From NCBI RefSeq assembly GCF_965283645.1, contig NZ_CBDIPG010000001.1:4774001-4838000 (forward strand): a DNA stretch of 64,000 nt, written 5' to 3'. The first letter of the stretch is position 1. The number at the start of each line of letters is the position of its first letter. The DNA is from Kordia sp965283645. Lineage in GTDB: Bacteria; Bacteroidota; Bacteroidia; Flavobacteriales; Flavobacteriaceae. The notes under the pieces are model-generated. The model searched no databases, was not told the origin of the DNA, and saw nothing but the letters and a program-made list of their open reading frames with translations. This document shows, piece by piece, positions 25,656 through 36,900 of the stretch. A program made the translations under genes and the position numbers.

Positions 25656-26488
25656 AAAGCTTTATCTTTATACTCTTATTCTCACTTTTTTCTGTAAATG
25701 CTCAGGATTTTGGATTCAGCAAATTAACTTTAAAAAAGTTAGAATATTATTCTGTTTCAAAAGGAATTACATATGAAGGTAAAGATTCCGTGCTTAATTA
25801 TTTAATGGCTTTTCATGTTAAAAAATGCTATGATGATAGCAAAATTTTACAAAAATTTATTAAAGAAATAGATTCTAGTTACAGAAAAAAAAAGATTTCG
25901 AAAATTAAACTGAATCCTTATTACAAAACTAATTCAATACCATTAGTTGAAGGGACTGGAATTTTAGGGCAAATAAATATAAACATCTTGGATTTAAGAC
26001 TGTTTCCTGATCTGCCTATTTTACTTTCTAATAATTTTAACGCCAATAAAAGAGATAAAGTAAGTTTAATGTACAAAGAAGAAAAAACTCCAGTTTGGGG
26101 AACTACAATATGTGCTTTTATTGGTCATGAATTAAAGGAACAATATCTGAATCTTCTTAAAAAGGGTGAAAATAGAAGTGTTCACCATTGCATTGAAGCC
26201 AATAAATTTGAAGATTTGATCATGTATAAAACTAACGGTGTAAAACGCTCTAGAGGTTTTGAATGTTCTGCACAGCACAAAGGGCATACAGATCTAATTA
26301 TCGAAATAAAAAAACATGGATATATAATAATGCATTTATCAACTAAGCAGGCTAATTTTAATTATAGAGGAAAGGTTGATACATTTGATGAATCATTGAG
26401 AATAACATATATTGAATATTTAGGTGAGAAAGAATACCTATTTAGAAAGTATCATCTTGATGGTTGCGATTGTATAAAAAATAATTAG
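25652..26488 (+). CDS. Secreted protein, unknown
   Basis: 278 residues from ATG at 25652. An upstream TTG-type extension in the same frame would hide the signal peptide MKSFIFILLFSLFSVNAQ and is rejected. The mature protein has six cysteines, including a C-terminal GCDC, which suit periplasmic disulfides. GTTICAFIGHELKEQY contains a His-Glu pair, but no known peptidase motif is complete. It is coupled to the small protein before it. Confidence 0.75.
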   Translation: MKSFIFILLFSLFSVNAQDFGFSKLTLKKLEYYSVSKGITYEGKDSVLNYLMAFHVKKCYDDSKILQKFIKEIDSSYRKKKISKIKLNPYYKTNSIPLVEGTGILGQININILDLRLFPDLPILLSNNFNANKRDKVSLMYKEEKTPVWGTTICAFIGHELKEQYLNLLKKGENRSVHHCIEANKFEDLIMYKTNGVKRSRGFECSAQHKGHTDLIIEIKKHGYIIMHLSTKQANFNYRGKVDTFDESLRITYIEYLGEKEYLFRKYHLDGCDCIKNN

Positions 26489-26657
26489 ATTATAAATTTA
26501 TGAAGACTGTATTTTAGTTATTAGCTTTTTTTTCGAAATCTTATATATCTCTTACGTTTTTCTCCTACTCTGCTTATAATAAGCGAGTAATCCTTCAACA
26601 TAACTGTTGTTACAAGTTATACAAAACTATAATTTTCATTTATAAAATATAAAAGTA

Positions 26658-29534
26658 ATGAAGAGAAAATATATGTTTATTTTAATACTTTATTTTGTTT
26701 CAAATACATCTTTTTCACAAAGTAATGATCAGGAAATCTTTGAGATCATTAAGCAAGTCATGACTTTGGAGAATAAAAAAGAATATTCAAAAGTTATGAA
26801 TCTTCTAAATAAAGTAAGAGAAGAAGCTAGCAAAAATATCGTAAAATCATCATATTGTTACGAATATGCCTGTGAAAAAATAGTTGACATTTACAGAAAA
26901 CAAAATGATTTCGAAGGAGCTATAAACTTTGTAAAAGGGCTTATTAGCGAATTCAAAAAAAACGAAAATTTCTGTAAAATTTCTGGTTTCAAAAAATCTC
27001 TTTTTTTTAAAATAAAAAAACGATTAGAAAAGTTTGAAAGATATTCTAGTTCAACTTTTAAGCAAAGTCTTTTAAATGAAATCTCTGAACTCTGTAAAGG
27101 AGAAAACCACCCAATTAAAAAAATGATTCAAAGACAATTGGAAATGACAAAACTAATATCGAACTCTAGTGATAGAAGCACTTCAAATTATAAAGGAGAT
27201 AAAAATCATTACAGAGATAATGAAATTTCATACGATATTCCAAATATAGAAGAATTAATGAAAAGTAAATTAGATAGTACATTTAATAAACTTAACAAAA
27301 TATTAGGTTTGCCTCCTAATACTAAATACTCAGAATGGAATTATCCAGATTTTAAACCGAACCAAAAATTAATAGATAATATTCTATCGATTGGAAAAGG
27401 TGGAAAGAATTTAGAAATGTTAAAAAAGATGGCAAAAATAGGAACCTCAGTAAAAATAGTAGATGATATGATGTTCGGAGACAAGCCTTTAGAAGATTTA
27501 GCACCTCTAACAGATGATATATCTGAAAATTTTAATTCATTGGTATCCAAGTATTCAATGAAACTAATGACTAGAAAATATGAAGGAATAATAGAAGTTG
27601 CTATAAAAATTAAAGAATTAGCAAAAAGTGATCAAGAAAATAATTTAGCTGATCATTATTTAGTATTAGCATATTTCTTATCAAAAGATATGAGAAACAC
27701 AGAGAGAGTAAGTAGAAGAATCTTAGCTGAAAACTCTAATATTTATGACATTTCAATTTCAATTATGTACTTAGAATCTTTAGTTGCAAATGAAAAATAT
27801 GACGAGGCTATTTACACTTATAATAATCTGCCAAAATTCTTAAGTAAAAAATCACAAAAAAATATTTCAAAACTAAATTCTTTTTATGATATACCTATTG
27901 TTTTTGCCTATTTGAAGAATAGGCAAAATAAAACAGCAAATGATCTACTTAAGAAAAATACTGAGATTTTTAAAAAGGGACTCGTAGATTTTTCTTTGTA
28001 TGGTGAAAAAACTTTTCTAGATTATAACTCTCATACATTGCCAAATATTCTACCTTTCTATCTTTCAAAACGTAATACTAAATCTGACAGTATAGTAGCT
28101 CAGTGTTACGGCGTTATAACTTTTTCAAAAGAATTATTATTAAATACATCTAAGACAATTAAAAAACATTTTGTAGAAAGCTTAGATTCAGACTTAAAAC
28201 TAAAGTATCAAGAAACTTTAAAATCTGACAGAGACTCTAAATTATATAATAAGAAAAAAAAATATTTCTTAATTCAAGATGAAAAAGAAAATATCATACA
28301 AAACATTTTAGATAATGAAATTAGCTGGGCTACAATAAAAAAATCTATTGATGATGATACTGCTGTTATTGAATTTGTTTCATATTCAAACCCTTTCGAC
28401 TACGCGGATAATAAACCAATATTTTATGGAGCCTTTATTTTAGCTAATGATTTTGAATTTCCTGTTTTTGTTGAGCTCTTCAAAGAAGAAGAAATAAATA
28501 AATTATTATCCTCACATCAAAGTAATGTTTCTTTAAGTCAACAAGAAAAAATTAATGATTTATTTGGGAAAAATTCTGATGAATTATATGCTTTGATTTG
28601 GAAAAATATTTTGTTGAAGATAAAAAATAAAAAAACAATTTATTTTTCCCCAATTGGAGTGCTTAACACTATAGCGCACAATGCAATTAAATTTGAGAAT
28701 ACTGAAAAAACTTTAATTGATAATTTTGAATTAATACAATTAAGTAACAGCAAAAAAGTTGTTAACTATGATCCGAATATTAATTTTAATAAAGCATTAT
28801 TATTTGGTCATATTGATTACAATTTATCTTCTATAATAAAATCTGATAGTACAAAATTTAATAATAATTTTTGGTTTGGAGAATTGCTAGGAACTAAAAA
28901 AGAAATCAATAATATCTCATCAATTCTAGATGAAAATAATATAAAATATTCAAAATTTCTAGGCACTAAAGCTACTGAAGAGGTTTTTAAAAAAGAAGCA
29001 ACACTTACTACAAATATTATTCATATTGCTTCACATGGCTTCTTTTTAGAGCAAACAAATGACGAATTTTCAATTGGAAATGATATTGGTATAAGTTTAT
29101 TAGAATCTGAGGAAGACCCAATGCTAAAGTCTGGGTTAGCTTTTGCTGGAGCAAATCAATTCCTTTCGTCTGGTAAACCAATAGATAAAAAATATGGAGA
29201 TGGAATCTTAACTGCAAGTGAAATTTCCAATCTTGACTTAAAAAATCTTGATCTAATAGTTCTATCTGCTTGTGATACAGGATTGGGGAAATCAATGGGT
29301 AATGAAGGTGTATTCGGGTTACAGCGAGGTATTAAGGCTTCAGGCGTTAAATTTATGTTAGTTTCTCTATGGCGAGTTAGTGATATGAAGACCAGACAAT
29401 TTATGAATTTATTTTATAATAATTTAATAGAAAAAAAAATGAATATTCAAAGTGCTTACGCCAAGGCTTTGAAAAAATTCAAAGAGAAAAACCCAGAACC
29501 ATATTTTTGGGCTCCATTTATTTTAATTAATTAA
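26658..29534 (+). CDS. Exported TPR-CHAT protease 1
   Basis: 958 residues. Signal peptide MKRKYMFILILYFVSNTSFS. An alpha-helical TPR-like region covers about 25-480. The C-terminal CHAT domain (caspase HetF associated with TPRs, about 640-958) has the catalytic His793 in HIASHGFF and Cys872 in LSACDTGLG. The GNEGVFGLQRG and VSLWRVSD segments match the family. CHAT proteins are cysteine proteases of the separase/caspase clan. Most known bacterial ones act in the cytosol, but this one carries a signal peptide. Confidence 0.92.
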   Translation: MKRKYMFILILYFVSNTSFSQSNDQEIFEIIKQVMTLENKKEYSKVMNLLNKVREEASKNIVKSSYCYEYACEKIVDIYRKQNDFEGAINFVKGLISEFKKNENFCKISGFKKSLFFKIKKRLEKFERYSSSTFKQSLLNEISELCKGENHPIKKMIQRQLEMTKLISNSSDRSTSNYKGDKNHYRDNEISYDIPNIEELMKSKLDSTFNKLNKILGLPPNTKYSEWNYPDFKPNQKLIDNILSIGKGGKNLEMLKKMAKIGTSVKIVDDMMFGDKPLEDLAPLTDDISENFNSLVSKYSMKLMTRKYEGIIEVAIKIKELAKSDQENNLADHYLVLAYFLSKDMRNTERVSRRILAENSNIYDISISIMYLESLVANEKYDEAIYTYNNLPKFLSKKSQKNISKLNSFYDIPIVFAYLKNRQNKTANDLLKKNTEIFKKGLVDFSLYGEKTFLDYNSHTLPNILPFYLSKRNTKSDSIVAQCYGVITFSKELLLNTSKTIKKHFVESLDSDLKLKYQETLKSDRDSKLYNKKKKYFLIQDEKENIIQNILDNEISWATIKKSIDDDTAVIEFVSYSNPFDYADNKPIFYGAFILANDFEFPVFVELFKEEEINKLLSSHQSNVSLSQQEKINDLFGKNSDELYALIWKNILLKIKNKKTIYFSPIGVLNTIAHNAIKFENTEKTLIDNFELIQLSNSKKVVNYDPNINFNKALLFGHIDYNLSSIIKSDSTKFNNNFWFGELLGTKKEINNISSILDENNIKYSKFLGTKATEEVFKKEATLTTNIIHIASHGFFLEQTNDEFSIGNDIGISLLESEEDPMLKSGLAFAGANQFLSSGKPIDKKYGDGILTASEISNLDLKNLDLIVLSACDTGLGKSMGNEGVFGLQRGIKASGVKFMLVSLWRVSDMKTRQFMNLFYNNLIEKKMNIQSAYAKALKKFKEKNPEPYFWAPFILIN

Positions 29535-29715
29535 AAGTTTATACAAGAATTTCTATTGAAAACTTATTTTGAAAAATATATAAATTTCAAAAACACACTT
29601 GAAATCAAGTAATACCTTTCTTTTTTAAAAGCTAATACCTTACAATTAAGAAAATTATTTAGTATCTTTATAAAAGTGAATTTTAGTTAAATCAGACACT
29701 TAAAATTAGAATTTC

Positions 29716-30468
29716 ATGAGGTTTTTTTATTTTCTTATCTTTTTATTTAATGCAAATTTACTGATTTCTCAAGTGTCAGAGAATAAAACTCATTTGGTAT
29801 TGGACGTTGTCGGTAAGGTAGAATTATTAAGTAAAAAAGATAGTATGTATTTAAAACAGGGAGATAAGATTTTCTTGGACGAATCGTATAAAATAATTGT
29901 GCATGACAAAGTTGGCTATGTTAGATTATGGAATTTTTCTAAAAAAGAATACGATTCAAGCATAGATGGTTTATCTAATTTGAAAATATATAAAAGAGAT
30001 AAAACCTTGAAAGGTGAAGATTTAATTTCTAGAGGCTTTTCTAATTCAAATATCTTGTTTGTCAACCAAAAGAAAGTTCTCAACCCCAAACTTATAAAAC
30101 CTCGTTTAAGAGATGCCAATCATTTTATTACTTTTTTTCAAAAAGAGGAATTGATTGGAGAGAATGAATTAAAAATTAATGATGATGGTTATTTAGTAAT
30201 CGATGAAAAAAGTATCGGTAATAGTAATAATTTGAATGATAATACTCTATTACGAATTGGATATTACACAAAACAAAAAAGCAGAAAGTACTATAATATT
30301 TATTATCTATGTAAAGATTTCAAAAGAATTCTTCATGAGATTGACCTCCTTAGAAACACAATATCTAATATCAAAAGCTATGAAGATATAATAAGAGTCT
30401 ATATAGAAACATTTTATTGCCCTTATTCTGATTTCCAAATTGTTGTTAATAATTTTAATAATGAATAA
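29716..30468 (+). CDS. Exported FecR/DUF-like accessory protein
   Basis: 250 residues with a signal peptide (MRFFYFLIFLFNANLLIS). The N-terminal ~90 residues (VVGKVELLSKKDSMYLKQGD ... YKIIVHDKVGYVRLWNFS) resemble the FecR-like beta domain that accompanies CHASE2 and CHAT proteins in other bacteria. The remaining part is helical and unknown. Its last codons overlap the CHASE2-like gene start by 8 bases. Confidence 0.65.
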   Translation: MRFFYFLIFLFNANLLISQVSENKTHLVLDVVGKVELLSKKDSMYLKQGDKIFLDESYKIIVHDKVGYVRLWNFSKKEYDSSIDGLSNLKIYKRDKTLKGEDLISRGFSNSNILFVNQKKVLNPKLIKPRLRDANHFITFFQKEELIGENELKINDDGYLVIDEKSIGNSNNLNDNTLLRIGYYTKQKSRKYYNIYYLCKDFKRILHEIDLLRNTISNIKSYEDIIRVYIETFYCPYSDFQIVVNNFNNE

Positions 30469-31615
30469 GAGTAAAAATAAAAGATTATTTTTTTTATTAG
30501 TTAATCCTGTAATTTTATTATGGCTGGTTTTTTTTATTCAAAAACACGGATCATTTTCATTTCTACAAGGATACTATACTAGCTTTGAAAAAATTAATCA
30601 GGTAGTAAATAATCAAGAAAACAAAACTCCACAAGAAAAGTCAAACAAATATCTTTGGATTGATACTTCAGACGCTTCTAGAGTCTCAACACCTTCTGGT
30701 TCATCTATTGCCAATAGACAAATGATAACAGATTTTATATCTGAAATTGACAAGGAGGATTCACATAAGTTAATCGTATCTACATTAATTTTTGATACAC
30801 CAACACCCGACGATAGTAAATTAGGTAAAAGATTGGAGCGATTTGATAAAACTATTTTTCGGTCGGCAAATAAAACTGCTTTGAATAATCCTGAATTTAG
30901 AAACTTAAACTATGGAACTCTTTCTGGCAGAAGGTTTACAAAGAAATCTAAATTGTCTGGTATTAACTTATATAAACTCGATAATTCAGAAGTAGTATCT
31001 AAATCTATTCCTTTACTAATGTATGAAACAATAAATAATAAGGAATTAAGTTTAACATGTGATTATTTTCACTTTGACAACAATAAGTTATTCTTAAAAG
31101 ATTTTATTCCTACAAGAAGAATAACTGAAAATGAAATATTAAAAATTAATTTAGCTGATACATTTTCATTTCTTTCTAATAAAGAAAACAGGACTATTTT
31201 CTTTCAAGAGTATGTAAAAAATAGAATTGTGATAATTGGAAATAGTGATGATGTAATAAAACCTATATTTTATGAAAACCCTATTCCAATTGCCATTTAC
31301 ACACTAAATGTTTACGAATCTTTAGAGAACAAAGACAATCATTTATCATTAGGATTAATAATAATTATTTATTTAATACTTCTAACATTTTCAAGATGTT
31401 TATTGCCTTTCAAAAAAAATAGATTTTTAAATTGGATATCAAAAATGAAAATTGACAACATGATAGTCGACATGATTTTTGGGTCTGTTAGGTTAGTTTT
31501 AGCTCTAGTCGTTGTATCTCTCCTACTATTCTTATTTACAAATGTAATGTTAGATTTTTCTATTGTTGCGTTAGTACTTTTGCTTGAAAGAATAATAATT
31601 AAAGAATTTACATGA
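30461..31615 (+). CDS. CHASE2-like membrane sensor protein without an output domain
   Basis: 384 residues from ATG at 30461 (TTG at 30440 would begin inside the previous gene). N-terminal membrane helix (about 12-28), then an extracytoplasmic domain of about 260 residues with CHASE2 features (LWIDTSDASR, LIVSTLIFDTP, KNRIVIIGNSDD, NPIPIAIYTLNVYESL). Two or three C-terminal membrane helices follow (about 300-320, 345-380). CHASE2 domains sense external signals and usually precede kinases or cyclases. Here nothing follows the helices. The 5' end is coupled to the FecR-like gene. Confidence 0.75.
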   Translation: MNKSKNKRLFFLLVNPVILLWLVFFIQKHGSFSFLQGYYTSFEKINQVVNNQENKTPQEKSNKYLWIDTSDASRVSTPSGSSIANRQMITDFISEIDKEDSHKLIVSTLIFDTPTPDDSKLGKRLERFDKTIFRSANKTALNNPEFRNLNYGTLSGRRFTKKSKLSGINLYKLDNSEVVSKSIPLLMYETINNKELSLTCDYFHFDNNKLFLKDFIPTRRITENEILKINLADTFSFLSNKENRTIFFQEYVKNRIVIIGNSDDVIKPIFYENPIPIAIYTLNVYESLENKDNHLSLGLIIIIYLILLTFSRCLLPFKKNRFLNWISKMKIDNMIVDMIFGSVRLVLALVVVSLLLFLFTNVMLDFSIVALVLLLERIIIKEFT

Positions 31616-31813
31616 TTTAATAAATACTTAAAGAGATAGTTAATATTTTTTATTGCAGATCATGAGAAAATCTTCTAGCATAATCATTTTAAAAAAAAGA
31701 GTATTACATTTTATTTTTTTGTATATTTACTTACGTATTTTGTAATATTTTAATTTATATTGTTTTTGTTTAGTTTATGACTAGAAATATGAATAAAAAC
31801 TAAATTTTCTTTT

Positions 31814-33919
31814 ATGAAGAAGGCTTCTATTTTACTTATTTTTTTTCTCTTATTATGTTCTTTTCATAATATAAATAGAAAAAACATCCAACTAAATAAA
31901 GTTCTATATTCACAAAAAAGTAATTTATTTGAATTAGCAAGTAGGCTTGAAATTGTTAACACTAAAAACAGCAACTTATTCATTGTTGAAGATACATCTA
32001 AAACTAAACAAGCTCTTATTATCGCAAATGGTATTTATCAACAAGGAACTAAATGGCGTAACATAAATTCTCACAACGATATTAATATAATTAAAAGTGC
32101 TCTTAAAAGTCAGGGATTTTCAGAAAAAAATATTCAAATTGAAAAAGATTTAACATTCAAATCTTTCATAAAAACGTTTAAAAATTTTGAAAAAAAACTT
32201 AAAAAAGATGATATAGTTTTTATTCATATTTCTAGTCATGGACAACAAATATATGACAACAATAATGACGAAAAAGATAGCTATGATGAGGCTATTATTC
32301 CTGTTGATGCCCCCAAAAACTATAATGAAACTGAATATACTGGAGATAAACATATAAGGGATGAAAAATTAGGAGAATTATGCGATAACATTAGAAAGAA
32401 AATTGGCGTCAACGGTAATTTTTTCGTTACTATTGACGCTTGTCATTCTGGTACTGGAACAAGAGGGTATGGAAAATATAGAGGAGCTAAAGAGCCCTTT
32501 GAACCTAAAGATTACAAACCTACTAATGTTTCCTCCTTAAATAATTTTGGGTTACTTAATAATGACAAAAAATTAGCTCCAGCAGTATATTTTTATAGTT
32601 CTAGCGCTAACCAACTCAATTACGAGTATAAAGTGGGAAAAGATAATTATGTAGGCTCTTTGTCATATGCGCTGAGCAAAGCTCTAACAAATTCGAATAA
32701 GAATACTACTTATCAGGGGCTTTTTGATAATATTAGAAGAATCATGGCAAACATTGCCTCAGAACAGACACCAGAAGCAGAAGGCATATTAAACCAAAAA
32801 ATTTTAGGAGGGCAAATTGTTGGGAAAAAAGAATATTTCCTAGTAACCGAATACAAATATAAAAATGATGGCAGAACCTTTGTTCGATTAAACGGAGGTA
32901 AATTACAAGGATTGCATGAAGGTTCTAAAGTTGCACTTTATGATATTGATGGACTTGATAAAGAAATGAAAATAGTCGGTACAGTTATTAAAACTGATGT
33001 AATTTCATCCCAAGTTCAACTTAATGGCACCATAAATGAAGAGGAAGCTATAAACTCTTGGGTAGTCATTACAGAACGTAATTATGGTAATATGAAGGCA
33101 AGTATATCACTAAACTTAAAACAAAAAGACTTACAAAATGAAATAAAATCTATCATTGACACAATTGGCTTTATAAGTATCCAGAACGAATACCCTGATT
33201 TAATTATAGAGTCAGTTAATGAGTTTTCACAAGATAATCTTATCCAAATCTACACAAAAGATGATTATTTATTCTGGAAACAAGATAGTAACAATATTCA
33301 AACTAATGCCTTTGATATTATTGAGCATATAAAACGCTATGTGAGAGTAAATTTTATAAAGCGTTTAGAAATGCAGAACAAGGATTTGGATATGACCTTT
33401 GATTTTATTCCAGTAACAATAAAAGATAATGGTATGGATAGCGTTGTTGACAAAGAATTATCAATAGAGAGTAAAAAAAATGCTTCTGGTATTATAGTTT
33501 TTAAAGAAGGAGATAATACCTATATCGACATAAAAAACAATAGTAAAATGGCGTTATATTATACACTATTGGACATTCAGCCCAATAATATAATCAATAT
33601 ATTAATACCTGAAGATGGCTACACCGCAAATGATTTTCACCTAAAAGCAGGAGAATCCTATAAACATCAAATTGAGTTTTACCCTCCTTATGGCACAGAA
33701 ATTTTCAAGTTGGTAGCCTCTGAACAACCACTAGACTTAAGACCAATTTTACGAACAAAAGGGAAAGAAGCAGGCAAAAAGAATCCAAATCCTTTTGAAT
33801 TGTTATTTAAAGATAGTTATAAGAATAATGAAAGGCTTACCCGTGGAGATTTTAGGACTTTAAACATACCTACAGGTGCTGTAAACATTTACACAATTGT
33901 ATTTGAAATACAAGAATAA
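31814..33919 (+). CDS. Exported caspase-fold protease with C-terminal DUF4384-like domain
   Basis: 701 residues with a signal peptide-like N-terminus (MKKASILLIFFLLLCSFHNI). A peptidase C14 domain covers about 60-340: TKQALIIANGIY, catalytic His142 in HISSHGQQ, an acidic patch DNNNDEKDSYDEAI, and Cys210 in VTIDACHSGTGTRG. The segment near 560-650 (NTYIDIKNNSKMALYYTLLD ... EDGYT) is DUF4384-like. Clan CD enzymes usually cut after Arg/Lys or Asp; specificity is not visible. A 14 base gap separates it from the WD40-caspase gene. Confidence 0.9.
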   Translation: MKKASILLIFFLLLCSFHNINRKNIQLNKVLYSQKSNLFELASRLEIVNTKNSNLFIVEDTSKTKQALIIANGIYQQGTKWRNINSHNDINIIKSALKSQGFSEKNIQIEKDLTFKSFIKTFKNFEKKLKKDDIVFIHISSHGQQIYDNNNDEKDSYDEAIIPVDAPKNYNETEYTGDKHIRDEKLGELCDNIRKKIGVNGNFFVTIDACHSGTGTRGYGKYRGAKEPFEPKDYKPTNVSSLNNFGLLNNDKKLAPAVYFYSSSANQLNYEYKVGKDNYVGSLSYALSKALTNSNKNTTYQGLFDNIRRIMANIASEQTPEAEGILNQKILGGQIVGKKEYFLVTEYKYKNDGRTFVRLNGGKLQGLHEGSKVALYDIDGLDKEMKIVGTVIKTDVISSQVQLNGTINEEEAINSWVVITERNYGNMKASISLNLKQKDLQNEIKSIIDTIGFISIQNEYPDLIIESVNEFSQDNLIQIYTKDDYLFWKQDSNNIQTNAFDIIEHIKRYVRVNFIKRLEMQNKDLDMTFDFIPVTIKDNGMDSVVDKELSIESKKNASGIIVFKEGDNTYIDIKNNSKMALYYTLLDIQPNNIINILIPEDGYTANDFHLKAGESYKHQIEFYPPYGTEIFKLVASEQPLDLRPILRTKGKEAGKKNPNPFELLFKDSYKNNERLTRGDFRTLNIPTGAVNIYTIVFEIQE

Positions 33920-33932
33920 TTAATACCACGCA

Positions 33933-36900
33933 ATGAATAAAACTTTAAGATTTCTACTTTTTTGTTTTATAGTATTTAATACTAGATATATATCTGCTCA
34001 AGACTTAAAAATAGGCTTGCCTTTAGGGCATACTTCAAGAGTGTGGTCTGCTAAGTTCAGTCCTGATGGGAAAACATTAATAACTGCATCACATGATAAA
34101 ACAGCTAAGCTATGGGAAGTAAACAGTGGTAAATTACTTATAGATTTTAAAGGGCATAAAGATGTTGTGCATTATGCAGAATTTAGTCCTGATGGAAAAA
34201 AAGTATTAACTATTTCATCTGATGAAATTGTTAATTTGTGGGACACAAATTCTGGTAAATTATTATTCTCTTCAGATCATTATAAAATAAAAGTAAATTC
34301 TGTAAAATTCAGTACTGATGGGAGAAAATTATTAACTGTCTCAGATAATGAATCTGCAAATGTATGGGATGTAAATTCTGGCAAATTACTATTCTCTTCA
34401 AACATTAGTGATAAGCGAATAAATTTTGTAGGGTTCAGCCCTAATGGAAGAAAATTATTTATAGTCAACCATTATTACTCCCCAGAATTAAGGGACACAA
34501 ATACTGGCAAATTGTTATTTACTTTGAATGATCAAAAGTCAAGAGTAAAATCTTTTCAGTTTACTCGAAATGGAGGGAAATTGTTGATTGTTTTTGAAAA
34601 TCATACTGCAAAATTTTGGGATGTAAATTCAGGAAAATTAATAAATACTTTCTTAGATAATTTAACAGGTATTATTGATGTTCAGCTCAGCCCTAATGAA
34701 CAAACTTTAATTACTACTTCAAATAATTATGAGGCAAAGCTATGGGACATAAATTCAGGAAAGCTTTTATTATCGCTGGGAATCAATCATGGACTTTGGA
34801 ATACAAGCTCATTACAATTTAGTCCTAATGGTAAAAATATAATCATGGTATCTAATAATAAGAGTTTAAAATTATGGAATGTAAATTCACGAAAATTATT
34901 ACATACTTTAAAAGGACATGATGATATTATCAATTCTATTCGATTCAGTCCAGATGGAAAAACTATTGTTACTGCATCTGATGATCAGACTGTAAAGTTG
35001 TGGAAAATAGATTCTGGAGAATTGCTACATACTTATCAAGGTTTTTATTCAATTTCAGGAGCTTATTATGCGGAATTTAGTCCAGATGGAACAACTATTG
35101 TCGCTATAGATACTAAAGCCAAACTATTGGATACTAATAATGGGGAATTATTGTACTCCTTCGAAGGAAACACAAATAATATAAATTCGGCACAGTTTAG
35201 CTCTTCAGGTGAATCAATAGTAATTACATCTGATAACAATGCGCCAAAACTTATAGAAACAGAAACAGGAAAGTTATTACAAACTTTAAATGGGCATAAA
35301 AGAGATGTTAATTCTGCAAGATTTAGTCCAGATGGAAAAACTATTGTTACAGCATCTGATGACAAAACAGCTAAAATTTGGGAAATAGATTCCGGTGAGT
35401 TATTGTATTCTTTGAATGGACATACTTATCCGCTTACTGAAGTAAATTCAGCAGAATTTAGCCCAAATGGAAAAACCATTGTTACGGCATCAAGTGATGG
35501 AACAGCTAAATTATGGAATAGAGATACAGGTAAACTAATACTAACTTTTAGTTCTTACGAGAAACCTATATTAAATACATTATTTTCTGCACAATTTAGT
35601 TCAGATGGAAAAACTATTGTTACAGCATCTATAAATAATAAAGCTAAATTATGGAGTGTACAAACAGGTAGTCTATTAAAAACTCTTCATAGTAAAGATA
35701 ATGGAGTATGGGGAATAAACTCCGCTCAATTTAGTTCAGATGACAAAACCATTGTTACAGCGTCTAGTGATGGAACAGCTAAGCTTTGGAATGTGGATTC
35801 AGGAAAATTATTACGTTCATTTAAAGGGCATCAAGATGACTTAACTTCTGCTGAGTTTAGCCCTGACGGCAAAACCCTACTTACTGCATCTGATGATAAT
35901 ACAGCCAAGCTTTGGGATGTAGATACTGGATTTATATTAAAAACTTTTGTAGGGCATCTCGCTGGTGTCACTTCTGCAAAATTTGATTCTACAGGCAAAC
36001 GAGTAATCACTTCGTCTGACGATGGCTCTGTAATTCTATGGGATACCTCAACAGGAGAAGAAATTATACGTTATTTTAATTTTGCTAGTGATACAAATAA
36101 ATGGGTACATCTGCATCCCAGTGGTCTATTTGATGCATCTCCTGAGGCTATGGAACTTATGTATTGGACTTATGGCGAGGAAGTAATTCAATTTTCACAA
36201 TTAAAGGGGGAATATTATGAACCTGGTCTATGGGAAAAAGCAATAAAAGGGAAATATATAGGAAATACTGACATTACAAAAGATAACTTTTTACTCTATC
36301 CTGATACAGAACTAGGAAAAATCAAAAATAATATTTTACCTATTACCCTTACCAAACGTGATGGTGGTTATGGAGAGGTTTCAATATTTTTAAACGGTAA
36401 AGAGATTATTAAAGATGCACGCCCTAAAGACTTTAACCACAAACTTTCTAAACAAACCCTAAATGTAGATATTTCTGAATACCAAAAATTCATGCAAGCA
36501 GGAAACAACACCTTTATGGTTAAAGTTACTAATCAAACTGGAGGTATGGTAAGCAGAGGAGCAAAAGTCATTACTAACAAAAAGAAAGAAAGTCGACCGC
36601 CAAATTTTTATGCAGTAATCATAGGTGTAAGTGATTATGTAGGAGATGCTATCGACTTAAAGTATCCAGACAAAGATGCTGATGCTATGGAAAAAGCGTT
36701 ACAAATGGGAACTAAAAACTTATTTAACGAAAGTTATATAATGAAAATGGCTACCAATCATAGTCTGAAACCAAGAAAAGAAAAAATAAAAGCTGTATTT
36801 GAGGATATTGCTCAAAAAGCAAAACCAGAAGATGTATTATTGGTTTACATGAGTGGTCATGGTATTAACTGGACGGATAATAATAACAAAACGGACTTCT

